Counted from the stretch's first letter, positions 8,812 to 19,066 are shown. The stretch is DNA of 64,000 nucleotides from Dyadobacter linearis (GCF_907165045.1 NZ_CAJRAU010000010.1:1-64000); one strand, 5' to 3'. Notes: generated by a model from the sequence alone, not told the origin. Numbers and translations: made by a program.

Positions 8812-9132
8812 TCAAAGCCGGAAAACTTCGGGAAGGCTGAATGCCTGGGGTGAATTGTCTTCATTCACATCCATAATATCCGCCATATGGTCCCACCACT
8901 TTTTCATGATCGGCAATGCTGCCAGGCCGGAAGTGGTATCGTTTTCCCTCAGCTTCTGAAAAGCAAAAAGTGCCAGCGTTCTTTCGTCTAAAAAAATATA
9001 ATATTCCAGTACCCCTGCATTTATCAAAAGTTCAGACAATTCCGGCCAGATTTCGTCGTGGCGTTTTTTGTATTCCGTTTCAAAACCCGGCTTCAACTGC
9101 ATCCGGAAAGCCTTCACTTTACTGTTTTCCAT
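8812..9132 (-). CDS. rhaM: L-rhamnose mutarotase
   Basis: Interconverts alpha and beta anomers of L-rhamnose. The 106 aa protein has the full family length and its pattern: FRMQLKPGFETEYKKRHDEIWPEL with the catalytic histidine near residue 25, then YYIFLDERTLALFAF and the C-terminal WWDHMADIMD, whose tryptophans line the sugar site in RhaM. It lies 12 nt downstream of the DUF1501 gene, in the same operon. Since no rhamnose isomerase or kinase is present in the window, it may act on a rhamnose-like or other deoxy-sugar released elsewhere. It gives the operon a sugar-related theme. Confidence 0.88.
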   Translation of the reverse strand: MENSKVKAFRMQLKPGFETEYKKRHDEIWPELSELLINAGVLEYYIFLDERTLALFAFQKLRENDTTSGLAALPIMKKWWDHMADIMDVNEDNSPQAFSLPEVFRL

Positions 9133-9144
9133 TGTTTAAATTTC

Positions 9145-10620
9145 CTAAGCGAGTACTTCTTTAACAACTTTTCCCTCCGTGTCAGTAAGCCTGAAGTTTC
9201 TTCCTTGGAAGGGATAGGTGAATTTTTCGTGATCAAAACCCATTAAATGCAGGATAGTAGCCTGTAAATCATGGACATGCACCCTGCCTTTTGTACCATA
9301 ATAACCCAGTTCGTCTGTTTCTCCATGAGAAAAACCCTGCTTAACACCGCCACCGGCCATCCACATGGTGAATGCATCCAAATGATGGTCGCGGCCCATA
9401 TAAGGCATTACCAGTCCATTTCTATTTTCTTGCATCGGCGTGCGGCCAAATTCTGCACCCCAGATTATGAGAGTTTCCTCTAAAAGCCCGCGCATCTTCA
9501 AATCTTTGATCAATGCTGCAACAGGCTGATCCGACTCGCGGCATTTCTGGCGGAGGCCGCCTTCCACGTTATGATCTTTGGAAGTACCGTGCCCATCCCA
9601 GCCCCAGTCAAAAAGCTGCACGAACCGCACATCGTTTTCAACCAGTTTCCGCGCCAGTAAGCAGTTCATCGCAAAAGTCCCCTCACCAGGTTTTACCCCA
9701 TACATATCCAGGATAAACTGAGGCTCCTTGGAAACATCCATTACCTCTGGTACGGACATTTGCATTCGGAAGGCCATTTCGTATTGACTGATCCTGGTTA
9801 GGATCTCGGGATCTTTTACATCTTCGTAAGTCTGCTTATTGATTTCGTTAATAGCCTCAATGGTCTGCTTGCGCATATCCCGGTTCATTCCGCTTGGGTC
9901 GCTTACATACAGAACGGGATCTCCGCCTGTCCGGCATTGCACGCCCTGGTATACCGAAGGCAAAAAGCCGCTGCCAAAAACGCTCTTTCCTGCGTCAGGC
10001 TGCTGCCCGCCGGAAGCTAATACGATAAATCCAGGCAGATTTTGATTTTCAGATCCTAATCCATAAACAGACCAAGCACCCAGACTCGGCCGCCCAAGCC
10101 GCGGGCTTCCGGTGTGCATTAAAAGCTGCGCCGGAGCATGGTTGAACTGGTCGGTATGCATTGCTTTGAGAAATGTGATCTCATCGGCAACAGTTTGTAG
10201 ATAAGGCACATAATCCGACATCCACGCACCCGACTGCCCGTATTGGGCAAAGTGACTTTGCGGACCCAGCATTTTTGGAACACCTTGTATGAATGCAAAT
10301 TTTTTCCCTTCCAGAAACTCAGCCGGACAATCCTTCCCGTGGTATTTGAGCAATTCAGGTTTATAATCAAAAAGCTCCAGCTGGGAAGGTGCGCCCGCCA
10401 TGTGAATATAAATAACGCGCTTCGCCTTGGGAGCAAATTGCGGAATGCGCGATTGAGCAATATTACCCACTGGACTATCGGCCGCAGAAGAAGTCCCGCA
10501 AGAATCCAGCATAGTGCCTAATCCCAACGCCCCGAGCCCAAATCCAACGGACTGCAAAAAATGCCTCCGCGTTTGATGCAGCAGCGTCGCATGTTGTAAT
10601 TCCTTTCTCAGCTTTTCCAT
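9145..10620 (-). CDS. DUF1501 family (sulfatase-like) protein with Tat signal
   Basis: DUF1501 proteins share the alkaline phosphatase/sulfatase fold and occur next to DUF1549/DUF1553 proteins. Their reaction is not established. I place the start at the ATG at 10620 (491 aa), because the longer frame to 10653 is encoded by the palindromic repeat and begins with repeat-derived residues. Near the N-terminus, residues RRHFLQSVGFGLGALGLG form a twin-arginine signal. Typical family blocks follow: KRVIYIHMAGAPSQLELFDYK, LFDWGWDGHG, ETLIIWGAEFGRTP and MPYMGRDHHLDAFT. The protein is expected in the periplasm, working with the neighbouring cytochrome-domain proteins. Confidence 0.88.
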   Translation of the reverse strand: MEKLRKELQHATLLHQTRRHFLQSVGFGLGALGLGTMLDSCGTSSAADSPVGNIAQSRIPQFAPKAKRVIYIHMAGAPSQLELFDYKPELLKYHGKDCPAEFLEGKKFAFIQGVPKMLGPQSHFAQYGQSGAWMSDYVPYLQTVADEITFLKAMHTDQFNHAPAQLLMHTGSPRLGRPSLGAWSVYGLGSENQNLPGFIVLASGGQQPDAGKSVFGSGFLPSVYQGVQCRTGGDPVLYVSDPSGMNRDMRKQTIEAINEINKQTYEDVKDPEILTRISQYEMAFRMQMSVPEVMDVSKEPQFILDMYGVKPGEGTFAMNCLLARKLVENDVRFVQLFDWGWDGHGTSKDHNVEGGLRQKCRESDQPVAALIKDLKMRGLLEETLIIWGAEFGRTPMQENRNGLVMPYMGRDHHLDAFTMWMAGGGVKQGFSHGETDELGYYGTKGRVHVHDLQATILHLMGFDHEKFTYPFQGRNFRLTDTEGKVVKEVLA

Positions 10621-10630
10621 CTCTATGAAT

Positions 10631-11131
10631 CCCCGGGCTGAAGCCCGGGGCAATTGATTTTTGTTTGTAGGCCTGGTGCGTTCGCCCGGGCCTGTCGTTA
10701 CTATTCCTTCTACCGCTAATCAATTTCCGTCGACTTCAGTCGACGGAAAAAGGGCTAAATCCGGAGCATCTATTTTATTTGCCTGGGGCGTTCTTCCCGG
10801 GCCTGTCTAATTTATTGCTCTATTCCCCGGGCTGAAGCCCGGGGCAATTGATTTTTGTTTTTGGGCCTCGGGCATTCGCCCGGGCCTGTCGTTACTATTC
10901 CTTCTACCGCTAATCAATTTCCGTCGACTTCAGTCGACGGAAAAGGGCTAATCCGGGGCAATTATTGCGTTTTTGTTTGCCTGGGGCTTTCTGCTCGGGC
11001 CTGTTTATTTATTGCTCTATTCCCGGGCTGAAGCCCGGGGCAATTGATTTTTTATTTTAGGCCTGGGCGGAACGCCCATCGCTACTATCCAATTCCCCTA
11101 ATCAATTTCCGTCGACTTCAGTCGACGGAAA
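10631..11131. repeat. Triplicated block of two palindromes (REP-like)
   Basis: Three head-to-tail units of about 190-197 nt fill the gap between the DUF1549 and DUF1501 genes. Each has palindrome A, CCCGGGCTGAAGCCCGGG (at 10631-10650, 10825-10844 and 11022-11040), and palindrome B, a 26 nt hairpin around GTCGACTTCAGTCGAC (at 10724-10749, 10918-10943 and 11106-11131). Between them lies a GC-rich imperfect hairpin ending GCCCGGGCC in the first two units. Both palindromes share the central CTTCAG/CTGAAG. Similar hairpins are known as mobile intergenic (REP-type) repeats. No transposase is present here, and a decayed copy lies near 50.82 kb. Confidence 0.85.
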
Positions 11132-11176
11132 AAGGGCAAAACATGAACAATAGATTTTTGCCCCCGCCCGCAAAAG

Positions 11177-13936
11177 CTACTCCTTCGTAATCACATTATC
11201 CAGATTCAACATCACATTCGCCGAAATCGTCAGCGCAGCCAGCTCCGGCGTTCTTTCTTTCCCGTAAACCAGCATACTATCTGCTTCAACAGGCTTCTTC
11301 TTATAAGCGTCGAGGGCTTGGTTGTACACTTTCACCAATACATTCAGGTTCTTCTGTTCAATAGGCTGGAATGTGAGCATGCGATACCCTTCTTTCAATT
11401 GCTGCTCCGGCGTTTTACCGCGTTTCTGCATTTTCTTAGCCAGATTTTCAGCCGCTTCCAGGAATACCGGATCGTTTAGCGTCACCAGTGCTTGCAAAGG
11501 TGTATTGGTCAAAATCCTTCTTGACTGACAGAATTCCCGGCTTGGTGCGTCAAAGGTGACCATCGACGGATAAGGTGCCGTGCGTTTCCAATACGTGTAA
11601 ACGCCGCGCCGGTACCGGTCCTCGCCTTCACTCAAAGTCCACTTTTCACCACTATAAGGCGACTGCCAGATCTTGTCGGGCTGCGGCGGCATTACGCCCG
11701 GACCATACATTTTATCCGAAATCAACCCACTGCAAGCCAGCGCCTGATCACGAACCTGTTCGGCGCTGAGGCGAACACGCGGCCCGCGCGAGATCCAGAT
11801 ATTGTAAGGATCTTTTTCAAGTTTGTTTTCATCGGTTTTAGAGCTTTGCCGGTAAGTTGAAGACATAACGATCGTTTTCAACATCTTTTTAATGCTCCAT
11901 TTATCCTCCTCCATCAACTTCACCGCCAGCCAGTCCAGCAGTTCCGGGTGAGTAGGTTCGGCTCCCTGCGAACCGAAATCTTCTACCGTTTCCACAATAC
12001 CTTTTCCGAAAAGCTGCTCCCAAAATCGGTTCACGATCACGCGGGAAGTCAACGCATTATCGCGGCTCACGATCCATTTTGCCAGTCCGACGCGGTCTTT
12101 CGGTGCATCTTTCGGCATGGGCGCCAGCAGCTTGGGCACATTGGGCTGCACTTCTGCGCCTTTTACCATCCAGTTACCTCTTACAAAGACATTCGTTTTT
12201 CGCGCAAAATCACCTTTTCCCTCCCAGATCACGGGCATACTCTCCGCCTGGTGCGTCAACAAAGTGGCATAGTCCGCGACGATTTGCTGATATTCCGGCT
12301 TGTCATTTCCCGGCAATGCTTTTTGAAACGACATCCAGGTAATGCGCACCCATTCGTCGGGAGATTTCGGACTTTTTAGTGAAAGAAAAACATCGTGTTT
12401 GCCCATTGTTTTTGCAATAGGCGCAATGATCACAGAGTCTCTCGCCGGTACCTTGATTTCTGAAATAACAGGTCCGTCCAGTTTGTCCAGATGCAGGGAT
12501 AAAACCGCATTTTCCGCCTTAGTAGCGATATTCATCACCACATTATCAGCATTGGAAAGGTCCACCTGCGCAATACGTGCGTTTCCGTTGTTTTTTACAC
12601 CATAATAAGAGATCAGCAATACCGTCGACTGATCGCCTTTTATGAAATTGTGCGCATTGATCTTCGGCTCCATCACTTTCATAAACTGCGTAACCTCAGG
12701 CAGTTGCTCCGGTTTGGTTTCCCTGATCCAGCTTTTCACTCGCTCCACCCGGGCCGAATCTTCCCCTTTGTAAAACCGCATTTTCGGCCATTCATCCCAC
12801 ACATCTTCGTCACGGGTATTGTTAAAAAACGCCATGTACTTGTAATAATCCTCGTGCGGGATCGGGTCGTAAGGGTGGCTGTGGCATTGAATGCACGCGA
12901 AAGTAGTCCCCTGCCAAACTTCCCAGGTCGTATTCACCCGGTCAATCTGCGCGGCAGTTCGGAACTCTTCATCGTCGGTACCGCCTTCATTATTCGTCAT
13001 CGTATTCCGGTGGTAGCCGGTCGCGATCATATTCTCTTCCAGCGGGAAACCGTCTTTATCAGTTTCCAGCAAATCCCCGGCAAGCTGCTCGATCGTAAAC
13101 TTGTCAAAAGGTTTGTCCTGATTGAAAGATTTGACCACATAATCGCGGTAACGCCACATTGTCCGTCCGCCGTCGCTTTCGTAACCCTTAGTATCTGCAT
13201 ACCTCGCCAGATCCATCCACATAGAAGTCCAGCGCTCGCCGTAACCCGGCGATTTCAGCAACCTGTCGACTACCTTTTCGTAAGCATTTTCCGATTTATC
13301 ATTTACAAAATCGGCTACCTGCTTTTCAGTCGGAGGTAAACCGGTCAAATCCAGGCTCACGCGGCGGATTAATGTCGCGCGATCGGCTTCGGGGGATACT
13401 TTCAGCCCTTTGTCTTTTAATTTATCCAGAACAAAATGGTCAATTTCATTCGTAGCCCACTTTTTATCGCCGGTATTTAATAAACCAAACAGATTGCTAA
13501 AGCCGTTCAGCGAAGGCACTTCGGGCTTTTCTACTTGCTTGTAAGACCAATGCGTTTCCCACTTTGCTCCCTCGTCGATCCATTTTGTGAGGATATCAAC
13601 CTCGTCATCATTCAGAGGCGTGCCATTTTTAGGCATTTTCTCATCAGGATCGTCACTTAATATTCGCCGGATCATCTCGCTGGCGTGCGCGTCGCCGCGG
13701 ACAACAGGTATCTTGCCCGACTTGCCGGGTTCCAGCATTTCGTGCTCAAAAAGGAAACTCACATCCCCAGCCTTCTTCACTCCCCCGTGGCAACCCATGC
13801 AATGCTTATTCAAAATAGGCTTCACATCGGCATTATAATCCACCGACGAAGAGCCTGCTGAGCCCGAAAACCAGAGAAAGGAAGATATAGCAACGATCAG
13901 AACTCCTGCACCAATAAAAATTCTGTTACTCACCAT
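11177..13936 (-). CDS. PSCyt1-DUF1549-DUF1553 protein
   Basis: Large exported protein of 919 aa of the type abundant in Planctomycetes. An N-terminal membrane anchor or signal (residues about 6-25) precedes a PSCyt1 cytochrome c domain with haem motif CMGCH near residue 42. The DUF1549 domain spans roughly residues 165-370, with a second CxxCH motif (CIQCH) near residue 350. The DUF1553 domain covers the last 300 residues (RVIVNRFWEQLFGKGIVET, PLQALVTLNDPVF). In this family such proteins pair with DUF1501 partners, as here. A redox-linked role in breaking down complex sugars has been proposed but not shown. The gene is complete and follows susD after a gap of about 90 nt. Confidence 0.88.
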   Translation of the reverse strand: MVSNRIFIGAGVLIVAISSFLWFSGSAGSSSVDYNADVKPILNKHCMGCHGGVKKAGDVSFLFEHEMLEPGKSGKIPVVRGDAHASEMIRRILSDDPDEKMPKNGTPLNDDEVDILTKWIDEGAKWETHWSYKQVEKPEVPSLNGFSNLFGLLNTGDKKWATNEIDHFVLDKLKDKGLKVSPEADRATLIRRVSLDLTGLPPTEKQVADFVNDKSENAYEKVVDRLLKSPGYGERWTSMWMDLARYADTKGYESDGGRTMWRYRDYVVKSFNQDKPFDKFTIEQLAGDLLETDKDGFPLEENMIATGYHRNTMTNNEGGTDDEEFRTAAQIDRVNTTWEVWQGTTFACIQCHSHPYDPIPHEDYYKYMAFFNNTRDEDVWDEWPKMRFYKGEDSARVERVKSWIRETKPEQLPEVTQFMKVMEPKINAHNFIKGDQSTVLLISYYGVKNNGNARIAQVDLSNADNVVMNIATKAENAVLSLHLDKLDGPVISEIKVPARDSVIIAPIAKTMGKHDVFLSLKSPKSPDEWVRITWMSFQKALPGNDKPEYQQIVADYATLLTHQAESMPVIWEGKGDFARKTNVFVRGNWMVKGAEVQPNVPKLLAPMPKDAPKDRVGLAKWIVSRDNALTSRVIVNRFWEQLFGKGIVETVEDFGSQGAEPTHPELLDWLAVKLMEEDKWSIKKMLKTIVMSSTYRQSSKTDENKLEKDPYNIWISRGPRVRLSAEQVRDQALACSGLISDKMYGPGVMPPQPDKIWQSPYSGEKWTLSEGEDRYRRGVYTYWKRTAPYPSMVTFDAPSREFCQSRRILTNTPLQALVTLNDPVFLEAAENLAKKMQKRGKTPEQQLKEGYRMLTFQPIEQKNLNVLVKVYNQALDAYKKKPVEADSMLVYGKERTPELAALTISANVMLNLDNVITKE

Positions 13937-14029
13937 CCTTTTGCTATTCTATTTGTCAAAATCATCAACAATACCAATTTACAATCTTTAAAAGTATTTA
14001 TCGCCAATGCTTTACTTAGAACGCTGCAT

Positions 14030-15601
14030 TTACTGCCACGTTGCATTTTGCTTCACATTCGGGTTGCCAAGCAGCTCTTTTACAGGCAGTGGCAACACAT
14101 AATCCTTCGCTTTTGGCACTCGGTCCACATTGTATTTCTGGGCAAAATGTTTGATTTCCTTGCCGAGATAGTCAATAGGTCCGCCGAATTTGCTTTTTCT
14201 GCGCAGCTCAGGATACATCACCTGCTCAAACACAAACTCCTGCATTCGTTCCTGGATGATCGCGTCACGCAAAGTAGCCTGGGTCAGACCCTTCAATGCA
14301 GGAATGCCGGCGCGCTCGCGCACTTTGTTGATAGAAGCATAAGGGTCACCCTGCCCGCTTTCGTTGCAAGCTTCGGAATGCCCCAGCAGAATATCGGATA
14401 AACGAATGTAAATCGTGTTTTTCTCGGTGGCCGAGTTGCGCCTGTCGAGTTCGGCGATCTTGTTGGACCACGCTTTGCCAAAGATCATTTGCGCAGGATC
14501 TTTCGGGTTCGCATCTGATTTTACCACACCTCCAAACCGCGACAGATTGTAATCCGCTTTCGGGCTCCACGTTACCATCGGGTAGGTTCCGTTGATTTTT
14601 CCAAAACGACCGGTCGGGTAGGTTTCAATGAATGTACCTGCGATCCTCTTGTCTTTGGGATCATAAGCTGCGCGGAATTCCTGTGTCGTGCTGATCCAGC
14701 TCCATCCCGAGCCGCCCAGTTCACTTGGGAAATCTTCGGGGTTAAAGTGCGCCGAATGCTGGCTGTATTCGTTGGGGCTGGCCGTGGCGGATACCTGCGC
14801 TTCAAAAATACGCTCGCCCAAATTTTCATGTGCCAGGTCAAAATTGTGCGCAAAATCGGGATACAATGTGATACCGCTGTTGTTGATAATATCTTCCGCA
14901 GTCACTTTGGCATCGGCCCATTTCTCGTCCCACAATTGGGCTTTCATAAGGACTGATTTCGCCGCCCATTTCGTCGCACGGCCCATATCTACGCCTGTGT
15001 AACTGGCAGGAAGCAGCTCGATCGCAGCCTTTGTATCTGCATAGATCTGGTCAATAATAGCCCGGTTGCCGCCACTGTTCGAAGGAAGCTCGGTGATGTT
15101 TTTGGTTGACTTAATAGAAAGCGGAGCATCGTCAAAATAGCTGAGCAGACCGTAATAGTAAAATGCTCTCAAAAACAAAGTCTCGCCTCGTAATCTGTCG
15201 ATCAGCGCCTGATTGCTCGGATCTTTCATAGCTTCGGCAGTTTCGATGATCGCATTCGCGCGGTTGATCGACCGGTAGCAAATGCCCCAGTAAGCTTCAA
15301 TGTATTCATCGGCTGGATTTACATTGCCGAGATTGAATTGCAACGGCCCTTTTTCCCAGCCTACCTGGTACCCGCCGATCAGACATTCAAATACATATCT
15401 GTCATAAAAAAAGCCGAAACCGCCCGAATTCAAATCGTCGTAAACCGCATTCACGCCCAGTTTCAGTTCGTTCGCCGATTTGTAAAACGTATCCGGATTA
15501 ATAAAATCAGGTTTTTCTTTAAGGTCTGAACAACCGGCAACGCTCAGGAGCGAAAGGATCAGGAAAAATGCCCGGGATTTATGTAATAGTATATTTTTCA
15601 T
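14030..15601 (-). CDS. SusD/RagB family nutrient-binding lipoprotein
   Basis: Surface lipoprotein that forms the lid of a SusCD uptake complex and captures oligosaccharides or other substrates. The 523 aa protein has a lipobox ending at the cysteine of SVAGCSD near residue 24, then SusD-typical helices: NELKLGVNAVYDDL, YRSINRANAIIETAE, LRGETLFLRAFYYY and RLSDILLGHSEACNE. The C-terminal RxxRxxxF-type block (YPELRRKSKFGGP) is also present. It follows the susC gene after 33 nt and precedes the DUF1549 gene. Substrate cannot be predicted from sequence alone, although a rhamnose-type sugar would fit the rhaM gene downstream. Confidence 0.93.
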   Translation of the reverse strand: MKNILLHKSRAFFLILSLLSVAGCSDLKEKPDFINPDTFYKSANELKLGVNAVYDDLNSGGFGFFYDRYVFECLIGGYQVGWEKGPLQFNLGNVNPADEYIEAYWGICYRSINRANAIIETAEAMKDPSNQALIDRLRGETLFLRAFYYYGLLSYFDDAPLSIKSTKNITELPSNSGGNRAIIDQIYADTKAAIELLPASYTGVDMGRATKWAAKSVLMKAQLWDEKWADAKVTAEDIINNSGITLYPDFAHNFDLAHENLGERIFEAQVSATASPNEYSQHSAHFNPEDFPSELGGSGWSWISTTQEFRAAYDPKDKRIAGTFIETYPTGRFGKINGTYPMVTWSPKADYNLSRFGGVVKSDANPKDPAQMIFGKAWSNKIAELDRRNSATEKNTIYIRLSDILLGHSEACNESGQGDPYASINKVRERAGIPALKGLTQATLRDAIIQERMQEFVFEQVMYPELRRKSKFGGPIDYLGKEIKHFAQKYNVDRVPKAKDYVLPLPVKELLGNPNVKQNATWQ

Positions 15602-15634
15602 TTTTGTAAAAGTCTGAGGTACAAATGAATGGAC

Positions 15635-18600
15635 TTAAAAACCCAGGTTCAGGCCAACTGTATACATCCTTGCGCGGGGATATGCATCGTAATCGTCGCC
15701 GCGGTTCAGGTTGTTTTGACCCTGGTTATTTACCTCAGGATCAAACCCTTTGTATTTCGTGATCAGGAATAAATTCTGGCCGCTGGCGTACATTCTGACA
15801 GTGCGGATGTACTTGGTTTTCAGAGGTACTGAATAGCCCAGGGACAAATTTTGCAACCGAACAAAAGAACCATCCTGAATGAAAAACGATGATCTGCGGA
15901 AGGAAATAAAATCCCTTCTTCCGTCAATTACCGGTCGTGGCGCATTTGGGTTTTCCGGTGTCCACGAATCTGTCAGGATATTCCCGATCTGGTTGATCTT
16001 CTGCACCCCGTCGCCCATTTCAGATTGTTGCAGGTTCCGGACCTGGTTCCCGTGCACGCCCCTGAAAAATATGGCCAGGTCAAATCCTTTGTATTTGAGG
16101 GTTGTATTAAAGCCCCAGGTCAGTTTCGGATTAGGATCACCGATGATCTTGAAATCGTCGGTTGTGTATTTTCCGTCACCATTTACGTCCTCATATTTAG
16201 GATAACCTGCTTTTGCTGAGTAACTTTTCCCTTCTTCTTCACTCTGAAACAACCCTACATAATTGTATCCCCGCCACACACCGATCGGGTTGCCGGCTTC
16301 CACCCAGCTTCCAAGTACACCGAGGTGACTGCTTGTACTACCCGCGAAAAATGGCGTGCTTTTACCAAGGTCAAGGATTTTGTTACGAAGAATGGAAATA
16401 TTGCCGCTCACGTCCCAGCTGAATGTATTGGAACTCATTAACTTATAATTGGCAGAGAATTCCAGTCCCTTGTTGGTCAGCGAGCCGGAGTTCAGCATAA
16501 TGATACTGAAACCGGTACTTTGGGGAATAGACACGTCGAGGAGCAAATCGGTGGTTTTATTTTGAAATGCATCAACAGTAAGACTCAGCCTGTTTGAGAG
16601 CAATGTAAAATCAAGACCGATATTGGTCATGGAAGTACTTTCCCATTTCAAATCATTGTTTGAAATACGGTTTGGCCCGTAACCTGAAACCAATGTAGGT
16701 GTGCCGCCCAAAACATAGTTATAGGGCACCAAACCCGCTATTGAGCGGTAAACCGGAATTTGAGAGTTACCAGTTAAACCATAACTCGCGCGGATTTTGA
16801 AATCGTCAAATACAGAAGCAAGTCCTGAATTTTTGAAGAAATTCTCATTGACAACACGCCAGCCCAGTGCAGCCGAGGGGAAAGTGGCCCATTTGTTATT
16901 AGGTCCAAATTTAGAGGAACCGTCGCGGCGCAATGTAACGGTAAGCAGGTAGCGGTCTTTAAAATTGTAATTCAAACGGCCTAAATACGAAAGCAGCTCC
17001 CATTCAAGACGCCCCGAAACAGGCACCAGCGGGCGGCTTCCATTTTGCATATTCACAGCCTCCACATCGTCAGAAGGCAGGCCGCGGGTCGCTACGGATT
17101 CAAAATAGTTAACCTCTTTTTGATAAGTATACCCCAGCGTCACATCCAGAAAATGCCCTTTTGCGACTTCTTTATTATAACTTAATATGTTCTCGTTCAG
17201 GATATTGTTACTGTTCCGATTGGCTTTTTGCAGTTCGCGGTCATTCTGGCGGCCCAGGTAAGTGAAGTTGTTGTAAAAAGTCGTGCGGCGTGCATTTACC
17301 AAATCGACACCCAGACTGGTTCTGAATTTCAGTCCGTCCAAAATATTAATGGTCAATGCGGTAGTTCCAAACAAGCGATTCGTCCAGTCTTTGTCATAAC
17401 CCTCCGTTGCCTCTGCCAGTGGGTTTGTCAAAAAGCGCTGATCGTAGCTCGCATATTGATAACCGCCCAGATCATCAAAAACACCCACGGTAGGATCGAG
17501 ACCTAATGCGGAAATGACGATACCACCCGGTCCACCGCGGTCAGTAGGCACGTTACTACTTCCCGAACGGTTGAAAGACCAGCTGTTGCTCAGCGTCGCT
17601 TTTCCTTTCAAAAAGTCGTTGTCCAGGTTCATCCTGAAACCGTACCTGTTGAAATTTGTATTCTTGATAATCCCTTTGTTGTCAAGGTAGTTACCTACAA
17701 ATGCATAGCGCATTCCCTTAGTACCTCCCGTGAAAGAAAGCTGGTGATTGGACAGCCCGCCGGTTCTTGAAATTACATCCCACCAATCAGTACCGTTGCC
17801 TATCTGGGCGATCTGCTGGTCGGAATAGCGTGGATTACCACCCTGACTTTTTTCGAGGAGATTGATATACCGCATATAGTCCCCGCCATTCAGCACATCT
17901 ACATTATTAGCAATACTTTGAAATGAATACGAACCGTCGTAATCCACGCTGCTCTGGCCTTCTTTCCCGCGCTTGGTCGTGATCAAAATAACACCATTTG
18001 CGCCGCGCGAACCGTAAATGGAAGTTGCAGAAGCATCTTTGAGTATTTCAATGGACTCAATTTCGTTGGGGTTGATAGACGCCATCGCATTCGTAGGCTG
18101 GCGGTTTCCGCTGGTTCCAAGTGCGGTATTATCAGGATACATCGGAAATCCGTCGATCACATATAGCGGCTCGCTACCACTGTTGATGGAGTTCGCCCCG
18201 CGCACGCGGATCGAAATACCGCCACCCGGCGCGCCGGAAGTTTGCGTTACCTGCACACCCGGCGCCCGCGACTGGATCGCCTGATCCACAGAAGTCACAG
18301 GCATTTCCCGGATCGCCTCGCTCTTAATACTCGAAACCGAGCCCGTGAGATCACTTTTCTTGACAGCGCCATAACCGATCACGACGATTTCTTCGAGCGA
18401 TTTGTTTTCCGGTTCCATCACCACCGCAATAGAGCTTCGATTATCGATCGCCAGTTCCTGCGGCTTGTACCCTACGAAGCTGAATACCAGCACTGCGCCT
18501 GCTCTCTGGGGCACGTCTATTTCAAAATCCCCGTCAGAATTGCTGGTAGTCCCTTTTTGCGTTCCTTTCAAAACCACACTCACACCCGGCAAGCCCGCGC

Positions 18601-19066
18601 TCGTTTCGTCGGTTACCTTCCCTTTAATTACCTCGGCGGCTGGCATTGCCGCATCCTCGGTTTTCTCAATCTGTACCGGCGGAAGCGCAGCTCCGGTTGG
18701 CGAAGTCAGCAATATCCGGCCCGACGTAAGCTGGTACGAAATATTCAGCGGCTCGAAAAGTGTCGTGAGCGCTGCGCCGAGCTTTTGGTTTACAATATGG
18801 ATATTGACCGTACGTTCCGCTTTGATCGCTTTCTGACTGTAAGCAAACTTGATTTCGGCCTGCGCTTCCAGGTCGCGCAGCACGTCTTTCAACTCGGCGT
18901 CCCGCGCGTGAATTGTAACTTGTCGGTCCATAATTTCCTGTGCGCGGCTCTCACCGGCCGCGTAAGTCAGGCTGGTGCAGATGACTGCAAAAAGGATTTG
19001 GGCGAGCGATATTTTCATGACAATGCACAGTGCTGCACACCATTTTAATTGTAGGTTTCTTTGCAT
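15635..19066 (-). CDS. SusC/RagA TonB-dependent transporter with STN signalling domain
   Basis: Outer-membrane TonB-dependent transporter partnered with SusD. The 1143 aa protein has a signal peptide, then an STN (secretin/TonB N-terminal) domain at about residues 45-120, a CarboxypepD_reg-like beta domain (about 147-225: GKVTDETSAGLPGVSVVLKG), the SusC-specific plug (IVVIGYGAVKKSDLTGSV; SEPLYVIDGFP) and a beta barrel ending in GLNLGF. The STN domain marks a transducer that passes a substrate signal to a FecR anti-sigma factor, and the fecR and ECF sigma genes lie immediately upstream. Expression is therefore probably self-inducing. Confidence 0.95.
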   Translation of the reverse strand: MQRNLQLKWCAALCIVMKISLAQILFAVICTSLTYAAGESRAQEIMDRQVTIHARDAELKDVLRDLEAQAEIKFAYSQKAIKAERTVNIHIVNQKLGAALTTLFEPLNISYQLTSGRILLTSPTGAALPPVQIEKTEDAAMPAAEVIKGKVTDETSAGLPGVSVVLKGTQKGTTSNSDGDFEIDVPQRAGAVLVFSFVGYKPQELAIDNRSSIAVVMEPENKSLEEIVVIGYGAVKKSDLTGSVSSIKSEAIREMPVTSVDQAIQSRAPGVQVTQTSGAPGGGISIRVRGANSINSGSEPLYVIDGFPMYPDNTALGTSGNRQPTNAMASINPNEIESIEILKDASATSIYGSRGANGVILITTKRGKEGQSSVDYDGSYSFQSIANNVDVLNGGDYMRYINLLEKSQGGNPRYSDQQIAQIGNGTDWWDVISRTGGLSNHQLSFTGGTKGMRYAFVGNYLDNKGIIKNTNFNRYGFRMNLDNDFLKGKATLSNSWSFNRSGSSNVPTDRGGPGGIVISALGLDPTVGVFDDLGGYQYASYDQRFLTNPLAEATEGYDKDWTNRLFGTTALTINILDGLKFRTSLGVDLVNARRTTFYNNFTYLGRQNDRELQKANRNSNNILNENILSYNKEVAKGHFLDVTLGYTYQKEVNYFESVATRGLPSDDVEAVNMQNGSRPLVPVSGRLEWELLSYLGRLNYNFKDRYLLTVTLRRDGSSKFGPNNKWATFPSAALGWRVVNENFFKNSGLASVFDDFKIRASYGLTGNSQIPVYRSIAGLVPYNYVLGGTPTLVSGYGPNRISNNDLKWESTSMTNIGLDFTLLSNRLSLTVDAFQNKTTDLLLDVSIPQSTGFSIIMLNSGSLTNKGLEFSANYKLMSSNTFSWDVSGNISILRNKILDLGKSTPFFAGSTSSHLGVLGSWVEAGNPIGVWRGYNYVGLFQSEEEGKSYSAKAGYPKYEDVNGDGKYTTDDFKIIGDPNPKLTWGFNTTLKYKGFDLAIFFRGVHGNQVRNLQQSEMGDGVQKINQIGNILTDSWTPENPNAPRPVIDGRRDFISFRRSSFFIQDGSFVRLQNLSLGYSVPLKTKYIRTVRMYASGQNLFLITKYKGFDPEVNNQGQNNLNRGDDYDAYPRARMYTVGLNLGF

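Noticed and set aside
10621-10653. Extra N-terminal residues of the DUF1501 protein
   Set aside because: They are encoded by the CCCGGGCTGAAGCCCGGG palindrome and precede the Tat signal; the ATG at 10620 is the sensible start.
10631-11131. Possible CRISPR or integron array
   Set aside because: The units are 190-197 nt and almost identical throughout, with no variable spacers and no integrase; palindromes identify them as REP-like.
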